Below, in pieces: positions 28,101-38,700 of a stretch of DNA of 64,000 nucleotides. This DNA is from an uncultured Carboxylicivirga sp. (GTDB lineage: Bacteria > Bacteroidota > Bacteroidia > Bacteroidales > Marinilabiliaceae): positions 20,680 through 84,679 of the forward strand of contig CANNEA010000012.1 of the NCBI GenBank assembly GCA_947503525.1, read 5' to 3'. The notes beneath the pieces were generated by a model. It was not told the origin of the DNA. It saw only the letters and a program-made list of their open reading frames with translations, and did not search any database. Both the position numbers and the translations under genes were made by a program. Positions within the stretch are counted from its first letter, which is position 1. Every line of letters starts with the position of its first letter.

Positions 28101-31100
28101 TATATAATAGTGGTTTGGGCGCCTTTGCAGGAGATGGACCTATTGATATCACTATTTCAAATCCTGACTTCCAGTTGACAGGCAGTATGATTAATGTGAT
28201 TTATGCAGAGCGCAGCGAAACTTTATCATTCCGTTTCTGGCCTAAGCAAGCAGGTGCCAGTAATGCTGCTGTTACGCTTACAGATAAACAAGGTAATCAG
28301 TATAAATTTAATTTGTTTGGTACAGGTATTAATCCTCCTGTAGCTACTGTTGAACCGGCTGAGAATTCTTACAACGATCTTATTTTGGGAGATGTGGTAA
28401 ATGGTTCTTTCACCTTACGTAATGATGGTGAATATCCTTTAAAATATTACCTGCCTAAATTCGCCGATGGATCCAATATGGGAGAAAATACAAGTGGTTT
28501 AGTGCATTTGTTTGGCTATGCCGGTGGAATGGTTGAAGGCGATGAAACAACCAATGCTTTTGATTGGGTAGATATATCTGGTACCGGTGTTGAAGTGGGC
28601 AATCAGTTTGCCAGCAATTCTAAGATTGCCTACATAGATGTGCCAATTGGTTTTGACTTCCCTTTCTTTGAAGGTAAGGAGGATACGGTCTTTATCACCA
28701 AACAAGGAGCCTTAAGTTTCACCACTGACGGATGGTTTAATTCTCAACCGGTGATGTATGGTAATTCAACACAGGCCAGTAAATTAATATGTGCCTATGG
28801 TCTGGAAATGGACTTATCCAAAGGAGGTGCCATTTACTACCAAAAATATCCAGACCGCCTTGTAACGCAGTATGATAATATTGAAGCTATTTATTTAAAT
28901 GATGATTTTGCTGTTCAATACACCAAGGTCAGCTTCCAGATTGTATTATTTGGCAATGGGGATATTGAGATCTATTATAAAGATTTAGGTACGATTCCTT
29001 ATGGCAATACCCGCTTAGGCTTACGTACCACCATGAATATCTCCATCTATGATGAAGGCCTGAACGATGGTTTGTTACTCAATGGTATTATCTCTCCTGA
29101 TATCCGAAAAGACAGTGGCATGGATTTAAAAGCTAAAACCGATATGCCACCAACAACGGGTTATATGATGTATTTCCGTTACCCGGGCTTAGGAGCGGTG
29201 CAAAGTGCCACCAATCCATACGGAACATTACAGGTTGGAGAAAGCGTACAGTTGGATTATGTGGTGGATACTAAAGATTTATTTGTAGATGATTTTGTAG
29301 AGCGCATTAATGTCATCAGTAACGATCCGGTAACGAATCCGGCAGTACATAATATTAACCTGAATATCATTTCGGGTGGAGAGGTAGATTATCAGTACAA
29401 TGTACAGAGCATAGAATTTGGAGATGTTTTCCAACGCGATAAGGTAACACGCACCTTTGCCATTACCAATAAAGGTAGAGCCATTGGTACCATCGAGGAT
29501 ATTAGTTTCCAAAACGCTTATTATACAGCCGAAGGATATCTGCCTGTTGAGTTAAAACCTAACTCACGTGTGGAATACACCGTTACCATAAACAGTGCGG
29601 AGATGGGTAATAAGGATGATGTTTTGGTATTTACCGATGATAAGGGTGATACATATGAAGTTCCTGTGCATGGTACTGTAATTGAAGCTCCGGTTATTGA
29701 AACGGCTGTAAGCGAGTTGTCAGTTACCATTAATTATGGCGATACAAAAACCAATAGCTTAAGTGTAAATAATACCGGTAAAAGTCCAATGTCAATCAGT
29801 CCGGTGGGTAATGAGTGGTTATCCGTTGTGGAACAAGGTTATGCTGGCCAAACTACTCTGGTGGGCTACCATATGACTTTTGAGGAAATTGGGGGATCAA
29901 GCTATGATAACTGGATAGATATAAGGGAAACTGGTGAGAAGCTGGAGCATGGTGATATGTTTGAAAAGGATGATTTCTGGCGCCCGGTTAAGCTACCATT
30001 TACTTTCACTTATTATGGCGAGGAACAGGACTCATTGTTCATTGGATACAATGGTATATTAATGTTTGAAGATCCTGATGAGGCCTACTCTTTTGGGCCT
30101 CAACAACTGATTCCGCACGAAGAAAGTCCAAATTACTTTATAGCACCATTATGGGGACCTACAGGGCCTGGGTATGTTGAGTATTACCCAACTACAGGGA
30201 CCTATTACCAGAAGTTTGAAGATAAAGTGGTTGTTCAGTTTCAGGATTTTGAAAACTTGTTCAGCATGGGTTACCCTGTATCCTACGAAGTGGTTCTTTA
30301 CAAGAATGGCAACATTAAATTTATGTACCATTTCCCGTATGAGGAAGCTACAACACAATGGTGTGTTGCCGGTATTGAGAACCAGGATGGAACCAAGGGG
30401 CATTCTCCATCACAGTTTGTAGCCAACCTGATTAAAGACGGTTCGGTAATCTCTTTTGTGCCGGTTGAAGAATATGAAATTGCAGCCAACTCAAGCAAGG
30501 TATTTGATTTGACTTATGATGCACGTAGTCTTTTTGGAGGTACCTATCAAGAGAATTTGGGATTAAATAATAACACACCTGATGCTCATGAGTTCAGCTT
30601 GCCGGTGACCTTGACGGTGGTTGGTGAGAAGACTTTAGAATTAAAAGATTCCTTAAACTTAGGCGAAGTCTTTATTTACGATGAGGTAAATGAGGGCGAT
30701 GGTTCCATCGCTCCTAAGGTTTACGATTTCAATTTCACCCTTAGTAATGTTGGTACCGAAAAGATCTATATCAGTCGTATGCGTCTTCAGGAACGTGCCA
30801 GTGGCCTGACAGTAATGGGCGATCAAAATAAGTTTGGTTCAAGTGGTGCTGAAGATCCTTGGGTAGACATCTCGCGTAAAAACCTGAATTTATATCTCAA
30901 GCCAGGTAATGGAGAGACTTTTAACTTAAGAGTTAAAGCAAACTCACCTGAAGAGGTGGTGGATACAGTATTGGTATACTGTGATCTGGAAGGCGGATTG
31001 TATAAAATTCCGGTTTCAGCATCATACACCAATCCGCCTGTTGTGAATATTCAGTCAGAAGGAATAGAGCTGTTTGCGAATACAGCCGATGAAATATTAT

Positions 31101-32839
31101 CCCAGAGTATTGTAATTGACAATCTACAGGGTGAAGCAGATTTGGTTTACGAAATTGACTTTGACTTTGAGCGTAAGACCAATGATTCCGAAGCAGAAAG
31201 CGCTTCCTTAAAACGAAGTGCGAATACTGCCACTTCATCAATGGTAGCGCCATACATCTATAATAAATTAAATGGCGGACTAAAAAATACGAAGAGCAAT
31301 GCTATGAATCCGGAGGATTACAACCGAATTCTGGAGCATGAAACACAAGAACATCCTACCGGAAAGTTAGGTTTTGGCGGAGGAGCTCGCTTTTATGCCG
31401 GTACTGCCTTTTGGGCCCCTGAAGACGGTTTTAACCTTACCCATGTGATGACCTGGGTAAACTGGGGAGAGCTATTGGAATACGATGTTAATGTAATGGT
31501 TTATGGTGGTGCAGAAACACTTCAGGATGCTGAATTACTCTATTCCGAACTCTTTAGTTTTACTGAGGAAGAAGCCAGTAATGATGGTGAGCTGAAGGAA
31601 ATTGAATTAAGCACCAACCTGCTGTTTTATCCTAAGGAGAAGTTTTATATCGTTTTCAGATACGATAAAGATCTGGAATATCCACAAGGTTATTTTGAAA
31701 TAGATGAAACACCTGAGCACTGGTACTACTTCGGAAATGATGAAGTGATGTTTGAGATGGTGGATGCAGGGTACGATACATGGGCCTGGTATATGAAAGC
31801 TGCAGAAAAGAGCTATCTGTCAAATATTTGGGCTGTATTGGATTCTGAAAAAACAAATACCATTAAACCTTTGGGTGAACAAACCCTTGATTTGCGATTC
31901 ATTGCCAAGTATGCCGATCAAGGCATAAATGTGGCTAACATGTTAGTAAAGAGCAATGATCCGGTGACGCCTGTGGCAAAATTACCAATTACTTTAAATC
32001 GTAATAAAGGGCCACAATATAATCATGGTAGTCGTATCTATTACGCCATTGATGAAGGAGATACCTTAGTGCATACAGTGGAGGCCTTTGATGAAGAAGG
32101 GGATGCCTTTAGCCTTGAAATGAAGAAAGAGTATGAATATACCAAGGCCGATATTCAGGGAAACAAGGCAATTATTGAATTCACTCCTGACTATGAAGGT
32201 GCAGGATTCCACCAGTTGGTAATTGTGGGCACCGATAGTTACGGCAATGTGAGCGAATTTACGGTGGAGGTTTCAGTAGTGGATGTTAATCAGGCTCCTG
32301 CAGAAAGCCCCGAGATAGGTAATCAGTACTACATTCTCGAAACTGAGGAAAACTATGAAATTGATCTGGCGGAGTATATCTCTGATCCTGACGGAGGAGA
32401 TGTAAGTTTCCAAAGCATTTGGACGGGATCTGATATTATGGATATCTATACTTCAGGTTCAGTCATTAGTATGAAAACAAAAGCATTGGGCTCAGGCACA
32501 ATGAAGGTGGTGGCTACAGATGATACCGGCGAACACCTGATTACCAGCTTTAATGTATTTGTTGATCATCGTACGGCCGTGGATAGCGAGGATTATAGCT
32601 CCTTCCTGGTTTATCCTAATCCAACAGCTGATCTGCTTAATGTTGAAATGGATGGCGTGGAAAATACCAAAGTTATTGTAAGGATAAGTAATGCAGCTGG
32701 AGTGGAGGTACAGCAGTTTAAACAGGAGCTTCTGGGTGGACAAATGAGCATCAACTTGGAATCGCTTACTCCAGGGCTTTATTTCCTTGAAGTACAAAAT
32801 GGTGATGAAATAAAAGTTCAAAAAGTAACAAAAAAATAG
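25190..32839 (+). CDS. Giant secreted subtilisin-like (S8) protease with T9SS C-terminal sorting domain
   Basis: 2549 residues. Signal peptide (MNKFTLNKLSFILLIFLLGF ... VSAQ), an N-terminal propeptide-like part, then a subtilase domain with Asp ~209 (SVHDEGIQYDHEDL), His ~267 (HHGTHVAGTV) and Ser ~441 (GTSMACPHVSG). A fibronectin-III-like domain follows (~510-615). The long middle holds repeated Ig-like/ASPM-HYDIN-like segments (LEFGNIFVGESKAMTIELYN, IEFGDVFQRDKVTRTFAITN) and two paralogous modules beginning FDWVDISGTGVEVGNQF and YDNWIDIRETGEKLEHGDMF. The C-terminus VYPNPTADLLNVEM ... GLYFLEVQNG is a type A T9SS sorting domain. It is likely surface-anchored or released and degrades proteins outside the cell, upstream of the SusCD pair. 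Confidence 0.95.
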   Translation: MNKFTLNKLSFILLIFLLGFRVSAQTLQQYENGVLKGVLKVKLKPEVVVSPKGLKASSVDGIARVGIQSIDNLNTETRANKMVRVFQYSPQFETRHQKHGLHLWYKIEVGANQDIKAIVKEYAHIDEIEIAEPYFQKQLIPYSLSIMEEATTNALKASQEMPFNDPLLKDQWHYNNTGAGDVLEGADISLFEAWEKQTGSSNIIVSVHDEGIQYDHEDLAANMWVNEAELNGLEGVDDDGNGYIDDIYGFNFTNGTGQFVPAHHGTHVAGTVSAVNNNAIGVAGVAGGTGIGDGVRIMGCQIIGGDQYPDIEASYVYAADMGAVISQNSWGWIYDGEYEQSVLDAIDYFIEEAGNYPGSPMKGGIAIFAAGNNGSKGLHYPGAYESTIAVGSTGPTNLMTDYSNYGDYIDITAPGGDNAFGEEFGILSTVNYDGYGFLDGTSMACPHVSGVAALILAEYGHEEFTPDDLKIHLLGGTNVLDTIAGNSERVSMMGVGGTDAELALRTNTGIAPDIIEDLTLLGISQDFASLQWTVPVDEDDDKASFFEVYYATEVFDESNIDVANKVLINNNQNAGAVFNYELTGLDATTQYYFSVKGLDRWGNASSLSNQVNGTTNAGPEVSFSVPEISFDIDVNASAEVNSDFDLQNIGDGVLKWEVYERHIKNTDTYSVSELNYPQAHSVPKLPEIQSSPVLNDAGTIVPFAQKPVDNDALFYFHPDYLLNSMITIGDLDLDYTNSLAVRFELTREHGFNMTHFEFALNLPDVEETPLQEPVILELYEGAQIESAKRIYAQEYMPEENSLWHFVEMTEQVFFETGSSFFMVIHMPANLRYPLIGSWGYHSSFADYQYYSNNLGQTWDKLANVFHPDYVWDVAAWSLYEPLSSYIKLSPTEGVLQAHSNQNIQIDIDASELINGDYNAKLAFLTNESGQEINYFPVNFSVSGHQPKLESENILEFGNIFVGESKAMTIELYNSGLGAFAGDGPIDITISNPDFQLTGSMINVIYAERSETLSFRFWPKQAGASNAAVTLTDKQGNQYKFNLFGTGINPPVATVEPAENSYNDLILGDVVNGSFTLRNDGEYPLKYYLPKFADGSNMGENTSGLVHLFGYAGGMVEGDETTNAFDWVDISGTGVEVGNQFASNSKIAYIDVPIGFDFPFFEGKEDTVFITKQGALSFTTDGWFNSQPVMYGNSTQASKLICAYGLEMDLSKGGAIYYQKYPDRLVTQYDNIEAIYLNDDFAVQYTKVSFQIVLFGNGDIEIYYKDLGTIPYGNTRLGLRTTMNISIYDEGLNDGLLLNGIISPDIRKDSGMDLKAKTDMPPTTGYMMYFRYPGLGAVQSATNPYGTLQVGESVQLDYVVDTKDLFVDDFVERINVISNDPVTNPAVHNINLNIISGGEVDYQYNVQSIEFGDVFQRDKVTRTFAITNKGRAIGTIEDISFQNAYYTAEGYLPVELKPNSRVEYTVTINSAEMGNKDDVLVFTDDKGDTYEVPVHGTVIEAPVIETAVSELSVTINYGDTKTNSLSVNNTGKSPMSISPVGNEWLSVVEQGYAGQTTLVGYHMTFEEIGGSSYDNWIDIRETGEKLEHGDMFEKDDFWRPVKLPFTFTYYGEEQDSLFIGYNGILMFEDPDEAYSFGPQQLIPHEESPNYFIAPLWGPTGPGYVEYYPTTGTYYQKFEDKVVVQFQDFENLFSMGYPVSYEVVLYKNGNIKFMYHFPYEEATTQWCVAGIENQDGTKGHSPSQFVANLIKDGSVISFVPVEEYEIAANSSKVFDLTYDARSLFGGTYQENLGLNNNTPDAHEFSLPVTLTVVGEKTLELKDSLNLGEVFIYDEVNEGDGSIAPKVYDFNFTLSNVGTEKIYISRMRLQERASGLTVMGDQNKFGSSGAEDPWVDISRKNLNLYLKPGNGETFNLRVKANSPEEVVDTVLVYCDLEGGLYKIPVSASYTNPPVVNIQSEGIELFANTADEILSQSIVIDNLQGEADLVYEIDFDFERKTNDSEAESASLKRSANTATSSMVAPYIYNKLNGGLKNTKSNAMNPEDYNRILEHETQEHPTGKLGFGGGARFYAGTAFWAPEDGFNLTHVMTWVNWGELLEYDVNVMVYGGAETLQDAELLYSELFSFTEEEASNDGELKEIELSTNLLFYPKEKFYIVFRYDKDLEYPQGYFEIDETPEHWYYFGNDEVMFEMVDAGYDTWAWYMKAAEKSYLSNIWAVLDSEKTNTIKPLGEQTLDLRFIAKYADQGINVANMLVKSNDPVTPVAKLPITLNRNKGPQYNHGSRIYYAIDEGDTLVHTVEAFDEEGDAFSLEMKKEYEYTKADIQGNKAIIEFTPDYEGAGFHQLVIVGTDSYGNVSEFTVEVSVVDVNQAPAESPEIGNQYYILETEENYEIDLAEYISDPDGGDVSFQSIWTGSDIMDIYTSGSVISMKTKALGSGTMKVVATDDTGEHLITSFNVFVDHRTAVDSEDYSSFLVYPNPTADLLNVEMDGVENTKVIVRISNAAGVEVQQFKQELLGGQMSINLESLTPGLYFLEVQNGDEIKVQKVTKK

Positions 32840-32864
32840 TGTCGGGAAAAGGTGTTAAACAGGT

Positions 32865-32882
32865 GCCGGGTCATCGCCCGGC
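32865..32882 (+). terminator. GC-rich hairpin after the subtilase gene
   Basis: Stem GCCGGG/CCCGGC with a 6-base loop, 25 bases after the stop. It is followed by CCTGATTAG, not a T-run, so it may act as an mRNA 3'-end stabiliser rather than a full terminator. Confidence 0.5.
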
Positions 32883-32911
32883 CCTGATTAGCACAATTTA
32901 AATGATTTGAT

Positions 32912-33361
32912 ATGAAAACAGATATGAACACTAACAAATACGGATACGGCACTTCGCTTCTTTTGATACTGCTGATCATATTCGGAAGCTTCTTTGCCTC
33001 ATGCGAGAAAGAAGGGGATGTAGAGAGTCCAATTGCTCAAATAGACGCACCTGAAATAGGGCAAAAGTATTATCGTGGGGGCGTTATTTATTTAAATACA
33101 CTTATTACTGATAACGAAGGACTGGATCGTTGTGAAGTTTCAATGGCTTCTACAAAATCGACTTTCGGTTGGGATGATCCCTGGGAGCCGGAAACAGATG
33201 TGATTATGCTTAGCGGGACAGAACATCACATTGAAGAACACCTCTTATTTAACGGTCCAATCCCTTTTGAGGTTATGTCTGCGCCCTATGTGATCAATAT
33301 TCGCATATACGATGTCAATGGAAATATGACACACTATTCACGCAATATAGAAATAGAATAA
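32912..33361 (+). CDS. DUF4625-like lipoprotein
   Basis: 149 residues. A lipoprotein signal ends in GSFFASC (lipobox, Cys ~31). The mature part (SPIAQIDAPEIGQKYYRGG, VIYLNTLITDNEGLDRCEVS) has the pattern of DUF4625, a small Ig-like domain found in Bacteroidota surface lipoproteins beside SusCD loci. The start could also be at MNTNKYGYG, four codons in. It lies between the subtilase and another T9SS protein. Confidence 0.75.
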   Translation: MKTDMNTNKYGYGTSLLLILLIIFGSFFASCEKEGDVESPIAQIDAPEIGQKYYRGGVIYLNTLITDNEGLDRCEVSMASTKSTFGWDDPWEPETDVIMLSGTEHHIEEHLLFNGPIPFEVMSAPYVINIRIYDVNGNMTHYSRNIEIE

Positions 33362-33392
33362 TATAAAAATACCCCATGGTCTGTAATTAGGA

Positions 33393-33426
33393 GGAAGGGA
33401 GTAAGCATTTTATGTATTGCCCTTCC
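33393..33426 (+). terminator. Stem-loop after the DUF4625 gene
   Basis: GGAAGGG (33393-33399) pairs with CCCTTCC (33420-33426). No T-run follows, so termination strength is doubtful. Confidence 0.45.
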
Positions 33427-33479
33427 CCTAATAAAACCATCAAAAGAGAAACACTTTTATTAACCAAAATATATTACAC

Positions 33480-35504
33480 ATGAACAGATTTACACTTTTA
33501 TTTATTGCACTAATAAGCTTTGGTTTTGCCACACAAGCCCAAAGAGTTGCGGAGCAAAATGCCTTTTTAGTTCATAGTTTTAATGGAACATTAACATCAG
33601 CCCAGGCCTATGCTGATGGTGTAATGTGGGTAGGCAACGATGGTACTAACGATGTAGTTGGTTATACCCTTGATGGCAGTGCATTTACTAACCTGGAAAA
33701 TCTGGAGGCTGGCAGCGCATCAAACTTATGCGCATGGGCGGGCTCCAGTATGGGATTCTATTATGGCAATAAGGTCAGCGATGGTGTAGGCATTGACTTA
33801 CGTGTTAATGACAATGGTTCAGGCCGTTTATTGTGGGATATGAGTGGTGGCCATGATCCGGCGAATCCTGCATTAAGCAATGTGATTCGTGTAGATCAAG
33901 GCGCTGATGGTTACCGTTACTATTACATTGCACAAGGTGCAAATGTAGCACCTACCGGTAATGAGGTGATCCTGTGGGAATCAGATGGAACAGATTTCGG
34001 TACTTTTGAAGTGGAGAAGGGCTTAACCAATGATAATCCTTTTGATCCCAATGAGCGCATCTCGGTAAAGGTGACAAACGGACATAATTCAGGTCAGCTG
34101 GTGAGTACAGTTCACAACGATAAACTGCATATTGTTGCTGCTATACCAGGTCCTCTGGGTAATCCATCGGCTATTTTTTATGTGGATTACGATAGCAATG
34201 GTTCAACACTTGAGTTACTTTCCGACATTGAAGGCGAAGTGTATTCATGGACACATTTAATTGGTAATGGTGATTATTTATTTGCCATAAGCGATGATGG
34301 TGCCATGGTAGGAATTGATAATGAAGGTGAAAAAATGGCTGTAAACAATGGTTCTTTATTGTCTTTTGCAGGAGAGCAGCCTGTTAAGAAAAATAATACT
34401 ATTTACGCTATATCCAACACTAACTCTCTTAAGAAATTGGCTATTATTAAATCGCCCACAGATGTTGAAATTATTAACATCAATGCTGAGGGAGAAGACG
34501 ATAATATCTCCAACCTTACCATAAGTGGAAATAAGTTGTTCTTTTGGGCCAGCAAAACTGGAAGTAATGATTATTACTCCTATGCATTGCGTTTAGATTT
34601 GGAAGGTGCAGTACCGGTAGAAATAGGATTTGTATACGAAGGTCAGGAAATTACTTCAATAATTCCTTTGCATGATGGAAGTATTGCCTACGCTTATTTG
34701 TCCTCATTCGGGGCTTCAGCAAAAGTTACTGAAGGATTTACATCAACATCTTACATGGCTGTTGACGATGATAATACTGATGGAAATTATACTTACAGCT
34801 GGGATGGTGAGATTGTTAAGATTATAGCCCAGGGCAATACCCTTTATTATTTTGTGGAAGCAACGGATGAGGTAAGTGGTAATCCGCTAGTTAAGATCTA
34901 TACCCTTGAACATGTGCCGGCGGAAGAGACTAAGCCAAGTCCGCTGCCAATAACAACCTTTTATCGTGGTAACTTCATTTTTAATGTAACTGACTCAGAA
35001 ACCGGTGATCCTATTGAAGGAGCGACAGTAACCATCCGTCAAAGAGAATTGCTATTGGATGAGATGAGTGCCATAAGTAATGCAAGTGGACAAGCTTTAT
35101 ATCCATGGAAACCTATTTCATATTACCATTTTATGGTGAGTGCAACAGGCTATCAAAGCCTGGAGTATGACCAGTGGGCAACCATCTGGGTTCCTGATGA
35201 ATTATATAATGCTTATGGCGAGCGAGATGTGCAGTTAACACCTGATGGTGCAACAGCCATTGAAGGTGTAGAAGAAGGGAATATTTCAGTATATCCAAAT
35301 CCCGTAAAAGATTTTTTCAATATTCGTTCGGAATCGGAGATTGTAGCCCTTGAGATTTATAGTATTTCAGGTAATCGGGTAATGCAAAAAAGAGCAGCGG
35401 GTATTCAAAATGTAGATGTATCAGCTCTGCCAGCAGGTTTGTATATGGCCATCATAACTAATGTTGAAGGGCAAAGCAAAACCATTAAAATAACGAAACA
35501 CTAG
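33480..35504 (+). CDS. T9SS-secreted protein with carboxypeptidase-regulatory-like domain
   Basis: 674 residues. Signal peptide (MNRFTLLFIALISFGFATQA). Residues ~25-490 look like an all-beta, propeller-like region with repeated display/label phrases (IYAISNTNSLKKLAIIK). Around 495-600 there is a CarboxypepD_reg-like beta sandwich (NVTDSETGDPIEGATVTIRQ). The tail ISVYPNPVKDFFNI ... GLYMAIITNVEG is a type A T9SS sorting domain. No catalytic motif is seen, so binding or structural function is likely. Confidence 0.82.
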   Translation: MNRFTLLFIALISFGFATQAQRVAEQNAFLVHSFNGTLTSAQAYADGVMWVGNDGTNDVVGYTLDGSAFTNLENLEAGSASNLCAWAGSSMGFYYGNKVSDGVGIDLRVNDNGSGRLLWDMSGGHDPANPALSNVIRVDQGADGYRYYYIAQGANVAPTGNEVILWESDGTDFGTFEVEKGLTNDNPFDPNERISVKVTNGHNSGQLVSTVHNDKLHIVAAIPGPLGNPSAIFYVDYDSNGSTLELLSDIEGEVYSWTHLIGNGDYLFAISDDGAMVGIDNEGEKMAVNNGSLLSFAGEQPVKKNNTIYAISNTNSLKKLAIIKSPTDVEIININAEGEDDNISNLTISGNKLFFWASKTGSNDYYSYALRLDLEGAVPVEIGFVYEGQEITSIIPLHDGSIAYAYLSSFGASAKVTEGFTSTSYMAVDDDNTDGNYTYSWDGEIVKIIAQGNTLYYFVEATDEVSGNPLVKIYTLEHVPAEETKPSPLPITTFYRGNFIFNVTDSETGDPIEGATVTIRQRELLLDEMSAISNASGQALYPWKPISYYHFMVSATGYQSLEYDQWATIWVPDELYNAYGERDVQLTPDGATAIEGVEEGNISVYPNPVKDFFNIRSESEIVALEIYSISGNRVMQKRAAGIQNVDVSALPAGLYMAIITNVEGQSKTIKITKH

Positions 35505-35570
35505 TGTTGGCCTGCACTAGCCAGGTTATAGTTTCATAAGGCTAAAGGTTTAGATTTTTAATTGCAAAAT

Positions 35571-35603
35571 CCAACCGTGTTCAACGGAGTACGGTTGGTT
35601 TTT
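35571..35603 (+). terminator. Terminator upstream of susC
   Basis: Stem CCAACCGT (35571-35578) with ACGGTTGG (35591-35598), followed by TTTTT. It closes the transcript of the preceding T9SS gene and separates it from the SusCD unit. Confidence 0.9.
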
Positions 35604-35777
35604 AGCTCTTGTTTTACAGGGTGTTAATGCCTGTGATCTAGTTCCTGCTATGCCAAATCTGAAAGTGTAAAAGTGTTTTTAAAGGGCTTAATAAAAGCAT
35701 AAAAATATAGTCAAGCCAAATCTGTGAATCTGAATCAGTTTGTAATAAGATAAAATCAACAAATTAAATTATTTTCT

Positions 35778-38700
35778 ATGAAGCGATTTCTCATAGCACT
35801 GTTTTTTCTAAGCGTAGGTATTGGATGCCTTTTGGCCCAGACTCGCGACATCAGGGGAACAGTCACAGGAAAAGCAGACGGTTTACCCATACCGGGTGTA
35901 TCAGTCTTTGTTAAAGGCACCACCATGGGAACCATCACGAACGTGAATGGTGAGTTTAGCCTTAGTGTACCTGCCGATGCAGAACTACTTGTTTTTTCCT
36001 TTGTAGGTATGCAAACGCAGGAAGTTTCTCTTACTGCTAATGATGTCATTAATGTGGCTCTTGAAGATGAATCCATTGGAATGGATGAAGTGGTTGTAAC
36101 CGCTTATGGTAGTAAAGGAAAGGTTGGGTTAAAAGGATCCATTTCTACCGTATCTGCCAAAGAACTGGATCAGATGCCTGTTGCCACTTTTGATGAAATG
36201 CTTCAGGGTAAGACAACCGGTTTAAGTATTGCTTCCGGTTCAGGTCAACCGGGAGGAGCCAATACAAAAGTGCGTATTCGTGGTAACTCGTCCATTATGG
36301 GAAACAATGCACCCTTATATATTTTAGATGGTGTACCCATTGAAGCAGGTGCTTTTGCGACTTTAAACGCCAATGATTTTGAAAGTATCAGTGTGTTAAA
36401 AGATGCATCGGCCACTTCCATTTATGGTTCCAGGGCTTCAAATGGTGTGATTTTAATAACATCCAAAAGAGGTAGCGAGGGTGAAACCACAGTTAACTAC
36501 CGTCATCAGAGTGGTTGGTCGTTTCGAACACAGGATAAGTTTGATATGATGAATGCCTCTGAAAAAATCTGGTTTGAAGAATTGGCGCAAAAAGGACCGG
36601 GTTGGGATCTAAGCCCCTTAAATTCAAAAAACCAGGGCATCAGTAATGAATTATTGACCGCCCATGAAAATGAATTGAATCGTTTACGCGGCCTTAATCA
36701 CAATTGGGTGGATGAGTTTTTCCGCGTTGGTAAAACCCAAAGTCATGAGGTGAATTTATCCGGTGGAAATAAGAAGACCAAGTTTTACATGGCTTTTCAA
36801 AGTTTCAAGCAGGAAGGTATTGCCAATCGTTCGGATATGAATCGAAATAGCGGTCGAGTAAATATTGACCATTCCATTAGTGATCGTGTACGAATTGGCT
36901 TATCTACCAATGGTGGATACAGCAAATCCAACCGCATTGAAAGTGAAAATGCCATTGCGTTATCCAATCCATTTGCTGCGGTGTATTTAGCTAATCCATA
37001 CGAAGAGCCATACGATGCCAATGGAAATCTGGATCCCGGTTTTTATCAATACGCTTCCAACGAAGAACGTAACGACTACGAGGCTTTTTCCAAGACAGGA
37101 ACCAATGCCATCGATCGTCAACGCCATTCATCCAATGTGTCGGAAGAAAGTAAATTGGTAGCAGCTCTTAACCTGGAATGGGATATACTGGATGGCCTGA
37201 CGTTTAAAACACAATATGGTTTTGATTATCGCATCTCAACTTATGAATACTGGATCAGTCCGAATGCCTACTCTTCTAAGTTGTTGGGAGAGAATGATCC
37301 CGGTCGGGAAGGCTCGATAAGTGAAAGCTTCCGACGTAATTTTGAAGCCACATTCACCAATACTTTGGATTATAAAAAACTATTGGGTGAGCGTCATATT
37401 GTTGGTGCCTTATTGGGAAGTGAATTTGTGGATAACAAATACAACGGTTTTGGTTTTACCGCCTATGGCTTAAATCCGAAGTTGCCCAATACCCCTGCAG
37501 CAGCTTCACCGGGTACTCCGGAAAATAACTTTATTCCAGGTACAAGTGGATTTAAAACGCAACGTGCGCTTTTCTCTTTGTTCTCCATTTTTAACTATAC
37601 CTATAGCGACCGTTACACCTTCACCGGTAGTTTGCGTCGTGATGGTTCGTCAGCTTTTGGTGCCAATAACAAGTATGCAATTCTTTATTCGGTCGGTGCC
37701 ATCTGGGACATCAAACGTGAGTCCTTTATGGATGGAGCCACCTGGGTGAATAATTTAAAAATCAGAGCCAGTTATGGTACAACAGGAAACCAAAGCGGTA
37801 TAGGTAACTTTGAGTCACTCACATTATGGGGGAATACCTATTATAATGGCGAAGCCGGATTAGGCTTAGCACAAGCGGGTGATCCGGATATTAAATGGGA
37901 GATTGGCGAGAAATTTAATGCCGGTATTGATTATAACCTCTTTAAAAATAGAATTAACGGAACCCTTGAGGTATACAATAACATCACATCCGACCTGTTT
38001 ATCTACCAGGCACTTTCACGAACCAGTGGTATTGCAGGTAAAAATGTGAATGCCGGTAAGATGCGTAACCGGGGAGTTGAGTTTTTGATCAACCTGGATG
38101 TCATTCGAAAAAATGCCTTTCGCTGGTCTTTAGGTACCAATCTGTCGTATAACGATAACGAAATTCTTGACCTGGGGCAAGTTAATGAATTTGAACAGGG
38201 CACCTCTATTGTAAGGGTAGGTCTACCTTTAAACTCGCACTACAGTGTAAAATGGGCCGGTGTTAATCCGGTGAATGGTGATCCTTTGTATTATACCAAA
38301 AACGGGGTAGTAAGCAATAAGTTTAGTGCCGATGATGCAGTGGCTGAGTTTGGTACTTCAGAAGCTCCATTTACCGGCGGGTTTAATACTTCATTAGGGT
38401 ATAAGGGCTTTGACCTAAGGGCTGAATTTACTTTTGCCCATGGCTATTCACGTTTTAACAACCAGAAGTTTTTCCAGGAGAACCCGAACTTTGCACAGTT
38501 TAATATGTCGCGTAAGATGTTGACCATATGGCAGCAGCCTGGTGATATCACCGAAATACAAGGCTACGGCACACAGCGCGAGTTCTCTTCCAAGGACATT
38601 GAAGATGCTTCCTTCTTACGCTTCCGTAATGTGACGCTATCCTATAATTTTGCCGGTGAACTGCTTAAGCAAACCCGCTTTATAAAAGGCATGCGCCTGT